A program made the translations under genes and the position numbers. A stretch of DNA of 13,960 bases from Clostridiales bacterium (lineage in GTDB: Bacteria; Bacillota; Clostridia; Oscillospirales; Oscillospiraceae): NCBI GenBank assembly GCA_019415645.1, contig DXYV01000031.1:1-13960 (forward strand), read 5' to 3'. Below the pieces are notes generated by a model that was not told the DNA's origin, ran no database searches, and saw nothing but the letters and a program-made list of their open reading frames with translations. This document shows, one piece after another, positions 1 to 5,859 of the stretch. The first letter of the stretch is position 1; the number at the start of each line of letters is the position of its first letter.

Positions 1-2
1 AA

Positions 3-104
3 ATAACGGTTGACTTCAATTTTGCCGACGAGTACCAGCGAATTATTGATTACATTGAGAATAACCACAACGTTATCCGAGTGATTGAGAACAAGGCAAT
101 CTAA
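3..104 (+). CDS. 3' end of an unidentified gene, possibly a recombinase
   Basis: An open frame enters from the left edge and stops at a TAA at 102-104, giving the last 33 residues of a protein. The tail reads IxVDFNFADEY, then a short amphipathic helix and a polar end. Base composition is AT-rich, unlike the GC-rich body of the next gene, whose ATG lies 32 bases downstream. A terminal strand of the form I-x-V-x-F-x-F-x-D-E-Y is the kind of ending I associate with large serine recombinases of clostridial integrative elements. A recombinase gene close to an element end would fit, but 33 residues cannot prove it. The alternative is any unrelated gene. The frame is well supported only by its clean ending and the ribosome binding site that follows. 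Confidence 0.35.
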   Translation: MTVDFNFADEYQRIIDYIENNHNVIRVIENKAI

Positions 105-136
105 CGGCTTGCCTACTCAACACAAAGGAAAATCTA

Positions 137-727
137 ATGTTGTGCATAAATACACGGCTCTACCGCTGCGACTGCTCCTGCGTGTTCTGCCTGCGGGCCA
201 ACGGGCACCGGGGCTCTATCTACGCCGACGATCTCTGGCTGGAGCATGAGCCCAGCCGGGCGGAGATCCTCTCCGACGTGCTCCGCCGGGACCTGCCCGC
301 CTACCGGGAGCTGGTGTTCTGCGGCTTCGGCGAGCCCACCTACCGCATTGACGACGCGCTGTGGCTGGTGGACGAGCTGAAGGGGCGGGGAATCGCCCTG
401 CCGCCGGTGCGCATCAACACCAATGGCCACGGCAGTCTGATCAACGGCCGGGACATCACCCCGGAGCTGGCCGGGCGGATCGACGTGCTCTCCATCTCCC
501 TGAACGGGGCCACCCAGGAGCGCTACTGCGCCGTCACCCGGCCCAAAGACGGCGCGGCAGCCTGGCAGGCTATGCTGGACTTCACCCGTTCGGCCGTGGC
601 CTACGTCCCCCAGGTGCGCATGACCATCGTGGACAAGGACCTGCCCGAAGGGGAGCTGGCGCGCTGTCAGGCCCTGGCGGATTCCCTGGGTGCGCAGCTG
701 CATGTACGGGCCTATATTGCCGATTGA
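137..727 (+). CDS. TatD-associated radical SAM protein, N-terminus apparently shortened or replaced
   Basis: This 196-residue protein is a radical SAM enzyme. The cluster motif CxxxCxxC is at C11, C15 and C18, followed by a CGFGEPT block (62-68, the SAM-binding GE motif), RINTNG (92-97) and a SISLN strand (119-123). The layout matches the small 'TatD family-associated radical SAM' group, whose substrate is unknown and which usually accompanies a TatD-type nuclease. No tatD is visible here. The start is the first ATG after an in-frame stop at 86-88, with AAAGGA seven bases upstream. Family members normally have roughly ten more residues ending in a strand such as LYVNLTNxCPC. Here that strand is degenerate (LCINTRLYRC, one residue longer), and the DNA changes from AT-rich to GC-rich at about codon 6. 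This suggests the 5' end was rewritten by an insertion. The iron-sulfur ligands are intact, so activity is possible. The C-terminus (RAYIAD) looks natural. Confidence 0.8.
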   Translation: MLCINTRLYRCDCSCVFCLRANGHRGSIYADDLWLEHEPSRAEILSDVLRRDLPAYRELVFCGFGEPTYRIDDALWLVDELKGRGIALPPVRINTNGHGSLINGRDITPELAGRIDVLSISLNGATQERYCAVTRPKDGAAAWQAMLDFTRSAVAYVPQVRMTIVDKDLPEGELARCQALADSLGAQLHVRAYIAD

Positions 728-871
728 CTAGAAGAAGCCCTTTTTCAAGATAAGTAGTGATGGTCTGAACTCCGTCAGTTTCATTAAACAGTAGGACTTA
801 CCTTTTGGGCAATTTAGGTTAACAGGGCTATCATTCAGAAATGGGTGGCGGTCCTGTTGATATATGCAGTA
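728..871. other. AT-rich intergenic stretch, nothing recognised
   Basis: This segment follows the radical SAM stop and is clearly poorer in G+C than that gene. I see no promoter, hairpin or coding frame that I can support. Short open frames on both strands lack ribosome binding sites. It is probably the left border of the AT-rich island that extends to about 1717. Confidence 0.4.
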
Positions 872-1012
872 ATGGCAACGTCAAAAATTCAGACAGCTAC
901 GAAAAAATTCGATTCGTTTCTTGCCGGTCTGGATAGGCAAAATGGATATAACGTACCGATTATTTGCAACGGAAAGATGTGCTGTACTTGGGTTAGAAAG
1001 TTACTCGACTAA
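872..1012 (+). CDS. Small unrecognised ORF or gene remnant
   Basis: A frame that is open from the stop at 815-817 to TAA 1010-1012 contains an ATG at 872, giving 46 residues. The product is basic and polar with three cysteines close together near the C-terminus (CNGKMCC), then a W-V-R-K-L-L tail. The composition looks protein-like and the stop lies 28 bases before the next small gene. No Shine-Dalgarno sequence precedes the ATG, and the open frame extends 5' with hydrophobic codons (845-871, GTG at 845). It may therefore be the 3' end of a truncated gene rather than an intact one. I do not recognise the family. Confidence 0.25.
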   Translation: MATSKIQTATKKFDSFLAGLDRQNGYNVPIICNGKMCCTWVRKLLD

Positions 1013-1040
1013 TATTTAATTTTTGGGGGAAAGAAGATAA

Positions 1041-1268
1041 ATGATTAAAATTCCCGTCGCTTTAGTTGCATCGACCACTCTTCCCGTTATTCTTTTTTGC
1101 ATCGGAATTATAAGTGGATTGTGTACTTTACTTTCTGTTTGTATGATAATTCGAGGAATTATTAAAAGGAAAAGCAAAAAGTATTTATTGTGTTGGTTGG
1201 TTACATTCGTAATTGCAGTATTATTGTCATTTCTTACAGTGACGGGTCAACTTGTTAGGGTGTCTTGA
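1041..1268 (+). CDS. Small two-helix membrane protein, function unknown
   Basis: This ORF encodes 75 residues with two hydrophobic segments, roughly residues 5-41 (long, with a Leu/Ile/Cys-rich core) and 49-68. They are separated by a very basic loop (KRKSKK, about 43-48). That loop predicts a hairpin with the loop in the cytoplasm and both ends outside. A purine-rich site (GGGGGAAAGAAG) sits 5-16 bases before the ATG and supports translation. Base and codon use are AT-rich, unlike the housekeeping genes of the window, which points to acquired DNA. It follows another small ORF by 28 bases. I recognise no family. Small hairpin membrane proteins include phage, immunity and toxin-antitoxin components, but nothing here selects among these. 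Confidence 0.55.
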   Translation: MIKIPVALVASTTLPVILFCIGIISGLCTLLSVCMIIRGIIKRKSKKYLLCWLVTFVIAVLLSFLTVTGQLVRVS

Positions 1269-1307
1269 CAATATTCTTACATCAAAACTCCCATTTATCG
1301 ATCAGAT

Positions 1308-1352
1308 AAAAAACATGGTCGGCGGGGCAGGCATTAACTATCCCCGCCGACC
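1308..1352 (-). terminator. Intrinsic terminator, leftward (possibly bidirectional)
   Basis: An 11-bp perfect stem (1317-1327 with 1342-1352, GGTCGGCGGGG arm) encloses a 14-nt loop. On the minus strand it is followed by ATG and then six T residues (1308-1313). It lies just after the stop of the small leftward ORF at 1359-1457. On the plus strand the trailing sequence is only moderately T-rich, so rightward use after the two-helix membrane gene is possible but weaker. Confidence 0.65.
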
Positions 1353-1358
1353 TGTCTG

Positions 1359-1457
1359 TTACTGTTCCATATCCTGCGCTCTGCGAAGCTGGTGTTCCCG
1401 CTGTTTCTGCCGCAAGATACCGTAAACACGCTTTTGGATTTGCTCGGCTTCTTTCAT
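1359..1457 (-). CDS. Short basic ORF or C-terminal gene fragment
   Basis: On the minus strand an ATG at 1457 opens a 32-residue frame ending in TAA at 1359. The peptide is highly charged and helical in character (KEAEQIQKR then KQREHQLRR). Six bases past its stop lies a strong leftward terminator, which argues that this strand is transcribed. The frame remains open upstream to 1724, but that extension runs through a plus-strand terminator hairpin and a promoter, so it is unlikely to be coding. There is no good ribosome binding site. The ORF may be a true mini-gene of a mobile element or the tail of a deleted gene. I do not recognise the family. Confidence 0.3.
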   Translation of the reverse strand: MKEAEQIQKRVYGILRQKQREHQLRRAQDMEQ

Positions 1458-1472
1458 CGAAATAATTACCTG

Positions 1473-1504
1473 AAAGGGCAGCCGAAGAATCGGCTGCCCT
1501 TTTT
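1473..1504 (+). terminator. Intrinsic terminator, rightward
   Basis: A 13-bp perfect stem (1473-1485 with 1490-1502; core GGGCAGCCGA) with a 4-nt loop (AGAA) runs into TTTTT at 1500-1504. It stands 31 bases before the ATG of the DUF3847-like fragment, so it would insulate that gene from upstream transcription or act in its leader. No complete plus-strand gene directly precedes it. Confidence 0.75.
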
Positions 1505-1535
1505 CATGCTTACATGCAATGAGGCGCAGCCAGCC

Positions 1536-1625
1536 ATGGCGAAACCGAGGGAGAAAGCCCTCAAGGAACTGACCGCCAAGATTGAGGAAACCGAAAATAA
1601 AATCTGGCAGTATAAGGAAGCATGA
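1536..1625 (+). pseudogene. Truncated DUF3847-like fragment, mobile-element marker
   Basis: The frame from ATG 1536 encodes 29 residues beginning MAKPREKALKEL, followed by an E-E-T-E-N-K-I-x-Q-Y helix. This resembles, from memory, the N-terminal coiled segment of DUF3847 proteins. Those are about 90-100 residues long and are found beside relaxase/mobilization genes in clostridial integrative and mobilizable elements. Here the frame stops at a TGA at 1623-1625. The +1 frame across the stop would continue with K-H-D-K-L-L, which suits the helix, so a one-base frameshift is one explanation; deletion is another. Coding sequence cannot extend beyond the terminator at 1637-1664. No relaxase gene follows, so it appears to be a relic. 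Confidence 0.45.
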
Positions 1626-1636
1626 CAAGCTGTTGG

Positions 1637-1664
1637 AAGTTCCGTCAAATTGACGGAACTTTTT
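1637..1664 (+). terminator. Intrinsic terminator, rightward
   Basis: A stem of 10 bp (AAGTTCCGTC at 1637-1646 with GACGGAACTT at 1652-1661) has an AAATT loop and ends in TTTTT (1660-1664). It lies 11 bases after the stop of the DUF3847-like fragment and about 55 bases upstream of the cold-shock gene promoter, so it separates the AT-rich island from the following core gene. Confidence 0.7.
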
Positions 1665-1717
1665 AACTCTCATTGAAACCACTTCTTCCCTTGAAAAGGG
1701 GCCAGAAGAATCTCTCC

Positions 1718-1746
1718 TTGACATTTCCCCTCCGGAATGCTATGAT
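1718..1746 (+). promoter_or_regulatory. Consensus sigma-A promoter of the cold-shock gene
   Basis: The sequence has TTGACA at 1718-1723, a 17-bp spacer, and TATGAT at 1741-1746, matching the vegetative consensus in 11 of 12 positions. Transcription should begin near 1753, giving a leader of about 110 nt before the cold-shock ATG at 1865. No other gene lies between. Confidence 0.8.
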
Positions 1747-1779
1747 GATTTCCGCAGGTTTGATGTATGAAATGATTTT

Positions 1780-1828
1780 GCCCACCCCATGATCGTTTCC
1801 GACAATCATGGGATGGGCTTTCTTTTTG
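1780..1828 (+). terminator. Terminator-like hairpin inside the cold-shock mRNA leader (candidate attenuator)
   Basis: Within the leader, 1780-1793 pairs with 1805-1818 (13 of 14 positions, one C-A mismatch at 1785/1813), closing an 11-nt loop. It is followed immediately by TTTCTTTTTGT (1819-1829). This is the architecture of an intrinsic terminator placed between a consensus promoter and the ribosome binding site of the gene. It could be a cold-responsive attenuator, the 3' end of a short independent RNA, or a stabilising leader structure. An alternative pairing partner (antiterminator) is not obvious by eye. Confidence 0.55.
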
Positions 1829-1864
1829 TCTCAACATGCAATCTAATTCTGGAGGTAACAGAGC

Positions 1865-2080
1865 ATGTATACTGGTACGGTCAAGTGGTTCAACGCGGAG
1901 AAGGGCTATGGCTTCATCGCCAACGACGACGGCTCCGAGGACGTGTTCGTCCACTATTCCGCCATCGTGTGCGATGGCTATAAGAAGCTGGACGAGGGTC
2001 AGAAGGTGACCTTCGACACCGAGCCCGATCCCCGCGGCAGCCGCGGCGTGCGCGCCGTCAACGTGGTGGCCGTAGCCTGA
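1865..2080 (+). CDS. cspA: Cold shock protein, CspA family
   Basis: A single cold-shock (OB-fold) domain of 71 residues binds single-stranded RNA and DNA and acts as an RNA chaperone in the cytoplasm, helping translation at low temperature or during growth. The start MYTGTVKWFNAEKGYGFI is typical: W8, RNP1 (KGYGFI, residues 13-18) and RNP2 (VFVHY, 27-31) are all present, with the usual length. The start is supported by GGAGG nine bases before the ATG. The gene has its own consensus promoter at 1718-1746 and a roughly 110-nt leader with a terminator-like hairpin, so control at the RNA level is likely. A palindromic terminator follows 20 bases after the stop. The symbol is family-level only; which paralogue this is cannot be told. 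Confidence 0.96.
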   Translation: MYTGTVKWFNAEKGYGFIANDDGSEDVFVHYSAIVCDGYKKLDEGQKVTFDTEPDPRGSRGVRAVNVVAVA

Positions 2081-2100
2081 GCGCTCCATCCGCATCCACG

Positions 2101-2138
2101 CAAAAGCGCCTTTTCCCCAAGGGGAAAAGGCGCTTTTG
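2101..2138. terminator. Bidirectional terminator between convergent genes
   Basis: A perfect 18-bp inverted repeat (CAAAAGCGCCTTTTCCCC arm, 2101-2118, with 2121-2138) surrounds an AA centre. Each strand carries a stem followed by TTTTG, so it can stop transcription from the cold-shock gene on the plus strand and from the restriction-type gene on the minus strand, whose stop is at 2145. Confidence 0.8.
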
Positions 2139-2144
2139 TTCTGC

Positions 2145-3014
2145 TCAGAGGTCCAGCTCCCGCAGGCGCCGGCTCATTTCGACTCCATGGTTGAATTCGT
2201 CCTGATAGATCTCGATAAACTTCTCGTAGCTCAGCTCAGGCGGAAGCACCTTGTCCCAGAATGCCTCCCCGATGCACAGCTCCTCCCGGTTCAGCCGCTT
2301 GAAAATGCTGCCTGCCGGGTCGTTTCCCTCTCCGGCGTTGTTGTAGCAGGTTGCAAAGCAGGCCTTTCCCCCCATGGGGCGGACCACTTCCTGTAAGTAA
2401 CGGACCTCATGTTCGTTGGCCTCGGCGTTCTTGGTGTCCAGATTGCCGCCGGCTTTGATCTCAAAGGCCTCGCAGTACGGCTTTTCCTTCTCCGGCCAGA
2501 AAATCAGGTCGATGGGCGTGCCGCCCTGCTTCTGCCTGCCTTCCAGCGCGGCCTTGGCCCTAACATAGTCCGCCTCCGCAAGCGCGCAGACCCACTCCGG
2601 TCCGGCGTATATGCGCTCTTTGGCCCGGAACGCGCGGTTCTCCTGTCCCAGGAACAGCTTCTGCCATTCGATTTCGGCCCCGGTGCGGGCCTGGTAGAGG
2701 TGATACGTCTGGTAGCGGATGGTATGCGTCTGATCTGACAGCCGTACATAGATCGCATTGGGCACCTGGCTCGTCCCGTAGCGCATCCGGGCCAGATGGA
2801 ACGCCAGGGTCTGCAGCCGGTTGCCCAGCTGGGAATCAAAGCTCCGTCCCAGCATCATATATTTGCCGATGTTGGGGTCCTCAAAGTGGTTGAAGGGATT
2901 GTTCCGCCGGCCCTCCATATTCTTCCGGGCGGCCGCCCCGATCTGCTCCACCATCTCGCACAGCGCCCGGTGAATCAAATTCCGTACCTTTTGGTCGCAT
3001 GTCTCCTGCGTCAT
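2145..3014 (-). CDS. Type II restriction endonuclease-like protein (TdeIII/MjaII-like, PD-(D/E)XK)
   Basis: This 289-residue protein has the marks of a Type II restriction enzyme. An N-terminal block reads NNPFNHF...GRSFDSQLGNRLQ (about 38-68). A nuclease core has D169 (PIDLIF) followed by E185-x-K187 in FEIKAGGNLDTKN, the PD-(D/E)XK metal site. A C-terminal EAFWDKV...SYEKFIEIYQ segment (250-270) recalls the ending of TdeIII-type enzymes. If so, it would cut unmethylated DNA at a short site; the specificity cannot be read from the sequence. The start has AAAGGAG eight bases upstream. It is the last gene of a leftward operon, 22 bases after the DUF896 gene. No methyltransferase is present in the window, which is unusual for a Type II system. 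It may rely on a distant methylase, have another nuclease role, or be inactive. The family name is from memory of motifs; the endonuclease fold call is firmer. Confidence 0.65.
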   Translation of the reverse strand: MTQETCDQKVRNLIHRALCEMVEQIGAAARKNMEGRRNNPFNHFEDPNIGKYMMLGRSFDSQLGNRLQTLAFHLARMRYGTSQVPNAIYVRLSDQTHTIRYQTYHLYQARTGAEIEWQKLFLGQENRAFRAKERIYAGPEWVCALAEADYVRAKAALEGRQKQGGTPIDLIFWPEKEKPYCEAFEIKAGGNLDTKNAEANEHEVRYLQEVVRPMGGKACFATCYNNAGEGNDPAGSIFKRLNREELCIGEAFWDKVLPPELSYEKFIEIYQDEFNHGVEMSRRLRELDL

Positions 3015-3036
3015 GGTCCACGCTCCTTTCTGTCAT

Positions 3037-3252
3037 CTACTTCGGTTTCTTCTTCGCCAGCCGGTGCTTGGTGCCGTCCGGCTCCACGATGCGCACGTTC
3101 TCCAGGTGGGCGGTCAGGCTGGCCTTCACGCTCTCCACATACTCCCGGCGCAGCCGGTCCCGCTCCAGGCTCTCCCCGGCGGTCAGCCCCTCCGGGGATT
3201 TCGCTTTTTTCGCCAGCTCGTTGATGCGGGCGATCTTTTCCTCGGTCATCAT
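3037..3252 (-). CDS. DUF896 (YnzC-like) small protein
   Basis: This 71-residue protein starts MMTEEKIARINELAKKAK and continues with a charged helical region and LENVRIVEPDGTKHRL (about 49-64). These are the two conserved blocks of DUF896 (YnzC/UPF0291), a Firmicute cytoplasmic family with a short helical hairpin and no established biochemical role. Its ATG at 3252 overlaps the stop of ylmH (ATGA), so the two are translationally coupled. GGAG lies eight bases upstream, inside ylmH. A second in-frame ATG at 3249 directly follows and could serve instead. The C-terminus is lysine-rich (KKKPK). Confidence 0.9.
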   Translation of the reverse strand: MMTEEKIARINELAKKAKSPEGLTAGESLERDRLRREYVESVKASLTAHLENVRIVEPDGTKHRLAKKKPK

Positions 3253-4046
3253 ACATATCGCTCCAATTCGATCATGGTACGTCCCTTCCGGGACTGGCCC
3301 AGCACGGCCGTCAGTACGCACTTGCCCAGGCCCCGACAGGTGAGCACGTCCCCCTCCTCCACCAGCTTGTCCGCCTTCAGGCACTCCCGGTGGTTGACCG
3401 AGACCTTGCCCGTCTGGATGAGGGAAGCCGCCTTGCTCCGGGCCAACGAAAAGCCGGAGGACACCACCGCGTCCAGCCGCAGGGTGGCCACGGTGTCCCG
3501 GATGTGCCTGACCTCCACAGGTGCCGCCTGCACCTGGGACAGCGCCGTTTCGGCGCACTTCAGGCGGTACCGCCCGGCGCTGTCGAACTGGGAGAGGACA
3601 ATGGGCAGGGTCTCCCGCAGCACCAGGATGTGGCAGGTCCCGTCCCCCACCAGAAGGTCGCCCACCTTCTCCCGGGTGATTCCAATGCCCATGAGCCCGC
3701 CCAGGAAATCCCGGTGGGTCAGGCCGCTGCTCTTGGGAAAAACGGCCTCCACCGCGGCCACCGGCAGCTCCTCCTGGGCCAGCCAGTCGCTCTCGCTCTG
3801 CCAGTCGGGCAGGAAGGCGCACACCGCCCGTTCCGCTCCCTCGTAGCCGCCGAAAAACAGGTGCTCGGGGTGCCCGCAGGCGTCCAGCAGATCGCGGACC
3901 GCCGCCTGCTGGGCAGGGGAAAGAAAGCCCGTGTGGGCCGGGATGGAGCGGCTGCGGGCCTGCTCCAGCTTGTCCAGGACCCGGGCCAGCAGCATCCGCT
4001 CCTCCTCGTCCCGGGCCAGGCGATTCAATAACTGCGTCTTGTTCAT
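3249..4046 (-). CDS. ylmH: YlmH-family S4-domain RNA-binding protein
   Basis: The 265-residue product matches YlmH. It has an N-terminal helical region with the TGFLSPAQQ motif (39-47), a central RNA-binding-like domain with the hallmark LTHRDFLGGLMGIGI (109-123), and a C-terminal S4 domain (about 187-245, LRLDAVVSSGFSLARSKA). In Bacillus subtilis YlmH binds ribosomes and contributes to rescue of stalled 50S-nascent-chain complexes. It is usually found in the division-cluster region near sepF and divIVA, but here follows an ABC exporter. I chose ATG 4046, two bases after the exporter stop, over a TTG at 4052 that overlaps that stop. A GGTGG site lies about ten bases upstream. Its end overlaps the DUF896 start by four bases, so it is cotranscribed and probably coupled. 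Confidence 0.93.
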   Translation of the reverse strand: MNKTQLLNRLARDEEERMLLARVLDKLEQARSRSIPAHTGFLSPAQQAAVRDLLDACGHPEHLFFGGYEGAERAVCAFLPDWQSESDWLAQEELPVAAVEAVFPKSSGLTHRDFLGGLMGIGITREKVGDLLVGDGTCHILVLRETLPIVLSQFDSAGRYRLKCAETALSQVQAAPVEVRHIRDTVATLRLDAVVSSGFSLARSKAASLIQTGKVSVNHRECLKADKLVEEGDVLTCRGLGKCVLTAVLGQSRKGRTMIELERYV

Positions 4047-4048
4047 GG

Positions 4049-5800
4049 TCAAACCGCCACCGTTTTTTGCGCGTTGTAGAGGCTGGCGTACTCCCCGCCG
4101 GCGGCCAGCAGCTGGGCGTGGGTCCCCTCCTCCACGATGCGGTTGTCGTCCACCACCAGGATGCGGTCGGCGTTGCGGATGGTGGACAGCCGGTGGGCGA
4201 TAATCAGGGTGGTGCGTCCTTTGGCCAGGGCGTCAAAGGCGGACTGGATTCGGGCCTCGGTCACGCTGTCCAGGGCAGAGGTGGCCTCATCCAAAATCAG
4301 GATGGGAGGATTTTTCAAAAATACCCGGGCGATGGAAATGCGCTGCTTCTGTCCGCCGGAGAGCATGACGCCCCGCTCGCCCACATAGGTCTCAAAGCCG
4401 TCGGGCATCTCCAGGATGTCGTCGTAGATCTCCGCCCGGCGTGCGGCCTCGATGATCTCCTCCATGGTGGCGTCGGACCGGCCGTAGCGGATATTGTCCA
4501 AAATAGACCCGGCGAACAGAAACACGTCCTGCTGCACGATACCGATGTTCTCCCGCAGGGAGTGCTGGGTGACCGTGCGCACATCCTTCCCGTCCACCAG
4601 AATCCGGCCCTGGGTCACGTCGTAAAACCTGGGAATCAGCTGGCACAGGGTGGACTTTCCGCCGCCGGAGGGGCCCACCACGGCCACGGTCTGGCCCGGC
4701 TCCACCCGCAGGGAGATGTGGGAGAGCACGTCCGCACTGTCCGGCTCATAGCGGAAGGAGACGTCGTCCACCACGATCTCGCCCTTGACCGTTCCGATGT
4801 CCACCGCGTCAGGAGCGTCCTTCACCTCGGGCTCCACCCGCATCAGTTCCACAAACCGCTTGAAACCGGCCATGCCGTTCATGAACTGTTCCACAAAGGC
4901 CGCCAGCTTGCGGATGGGGGTCAGGAAGGTGGTGATATACAGGGAGAAGGTGATCAGGTCCACATAGCTCAGCTCGCCGCGCATGATGAAAAAGCCGCCG
5001 GCGGCGATGACCAGCACCGACATGATGGGCAGGGCAAATTCCAGCCCGGCGTTATAGGCGCCCATACATTGGTAATAATGTTTCTTGGCGGTGAGAAATT
5101 TGGTGTTGCCCGCCTCGAATTTTTCGATTTCCTTGTCCTCGTTGGCAAAGGCCTTGGCCGTGCGCATTCCGGAGATGGAGGACTCCAGCTCCCCGTTGAT
5201 GCCCGCCATGCGCTGCTTGACCTCGGCGGAGGCCTTGACCATCCGCCGGCGCTGCACCACGGTGTAGACCACAAAAATGGGCACCACCGCGAACACGATA
5301 AGGGCCAGCTTCCACTGAATGGACATCATCATGCAGAATGCGCCGATCAGGGTCACGCAGGAGATGAACAGGTCCTCCGGACCATGATGGGCCAGCTCGG
5401 TGATCTCAAACAGGTCGTTGGTGGCCCGGCTCATCAGCTGGCCGGTGCGGTTTTTGTCGTAAAAGGAGAAGGACAGGTCCTGCATATGGCCGAACACATC
5501 CCGGCGGATGTCCGCCTCGATGCGCACGCCCATCATGTGCCCGTAGTAGCCCACGATATAGTACATGCCCGCCCGCAGCACATAGGCGGCGAACAGGATG
5601 GCCATGACCGCGAAAAAGGTTTGGTACAGGGACTGGGGCAGCAGCTCGTTCATGGAATACCGGGAAAAATAGGGGAACGCCAGGTCCACCAGGGAGATGC
5701 CCAGCGCACAGGCCATGTCCAGCAGAAACAGGCCCAAATGGGGCCGGTAGTAGGACAGGAAAATGGACAAATACCCCTTCTGAAATCGCTCTTTGCTCAT
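4049..5800 (-). CDS. ABC exporter, fused permease and ATPase (MsbA/BmrA type half-transporter)
   Basis: The 583-residue protein has an N-terminal six-helix membrane domain (about 1-330) and a C-terminal ATPase. The ATPase carries Walker A GPSGGGKST (376-384), Q-loop VQQD (422-425), signature LSGGQ (480-484), Walker B LILDEA (501-506) and the switch histidine H536. All catalytic residues are intact. Such half-transporters dimerise and export lipids, drugs or peptides; the substrate cannot be inferred here. The frame extends upstream to 6046, but ATG 5800 has GAGGAG six bases before it and lies just downstream of a consensus promoter (5832-5859), so the longer form is excluded. It is the first gene of the operon with ylmH, the DUF896 gene and the endonuclease-like gene. 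Only one half-transporter is present, so a homodimer is likely. Confidence 0.93.
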   Translation of the reverse strand: MSKERFQKGYLSIFLSYYRPHLGLFLLDMACALGISLVDLAFPYFSRYSMNELLPQSLYQTFFAVMAILFAAYVLRAGMYYIVGYYGHMMGVRIEADIRRDVFGHMQDLSFSFYDKNRTGQLMSRATNDLFEITELAHHGPEDLFISCVTLIGAFCMMMSIQWKLALIVFAVVPIFVVYTVVQRRRMVKASAEVKQRMAGINGELESSISGMRTAKAFANEDKEIEKFEAGNTKFLTAKKHYYQCMGAYNAGLEFALPIMSVLVIAAGGFFIMRGELSYVDLITFSLYITTFLTPIRKLAAFVEQFMNGMAGFKRFVELMRVEPEVKDAPDAVDIGTVKGEIVVDDVSFRYEPDSADVLSHISLRVEPGQTVAVVGPSGGGKSTLCQLIPRFYDVTQGRILVDGKDVRTVTQHSLRENIGIVQQDVFLFAGSILDNIRYGRSDATMEEIIEAARRAEIYDDILEMPDGFETYVGERGVMLSGGQKQRISIARVFLKNPPILILDEATSALDSVTEARIQSAFDALAKGRTTLIIAHRLSTIRNADRILVVDDNRIVEEGTHAQLLAAGGEYASLYNAQKTVAV

Positions 5801-5831
5801 AATCGACTCCTCTTCTATTTGATTCTCTCCT

Positions 5832-5859
5832 ATCATAACATACAAGAAATACTTGTCAA
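5832..5859 (-). promoter_or_regulatory. Consensus sigma-A promoter of the leftward ABC-ylmH operon
   Basis: On the minus strand TTGACA (5859-5854) is followed by a 16-bp spacer and TATGAT (5837-5832), with a TG one base upstream of the -10 (extended -10 form). Its -35 overlaps the -35 of the rightward promoter at 5853-5881. The expected start of transcription is near 5825, leaving a very short leader before ATG 5800. Confidence 0.8.

Noticed and set aside
1458..1724. Longer leftward ORF continuing the small 1359-1457 frame
   Set aside because: It crosses a strong plus-strand terminator hairpin, the DUF3847-like fragment and the cold-shock promoter, and its composition is not protein-like.
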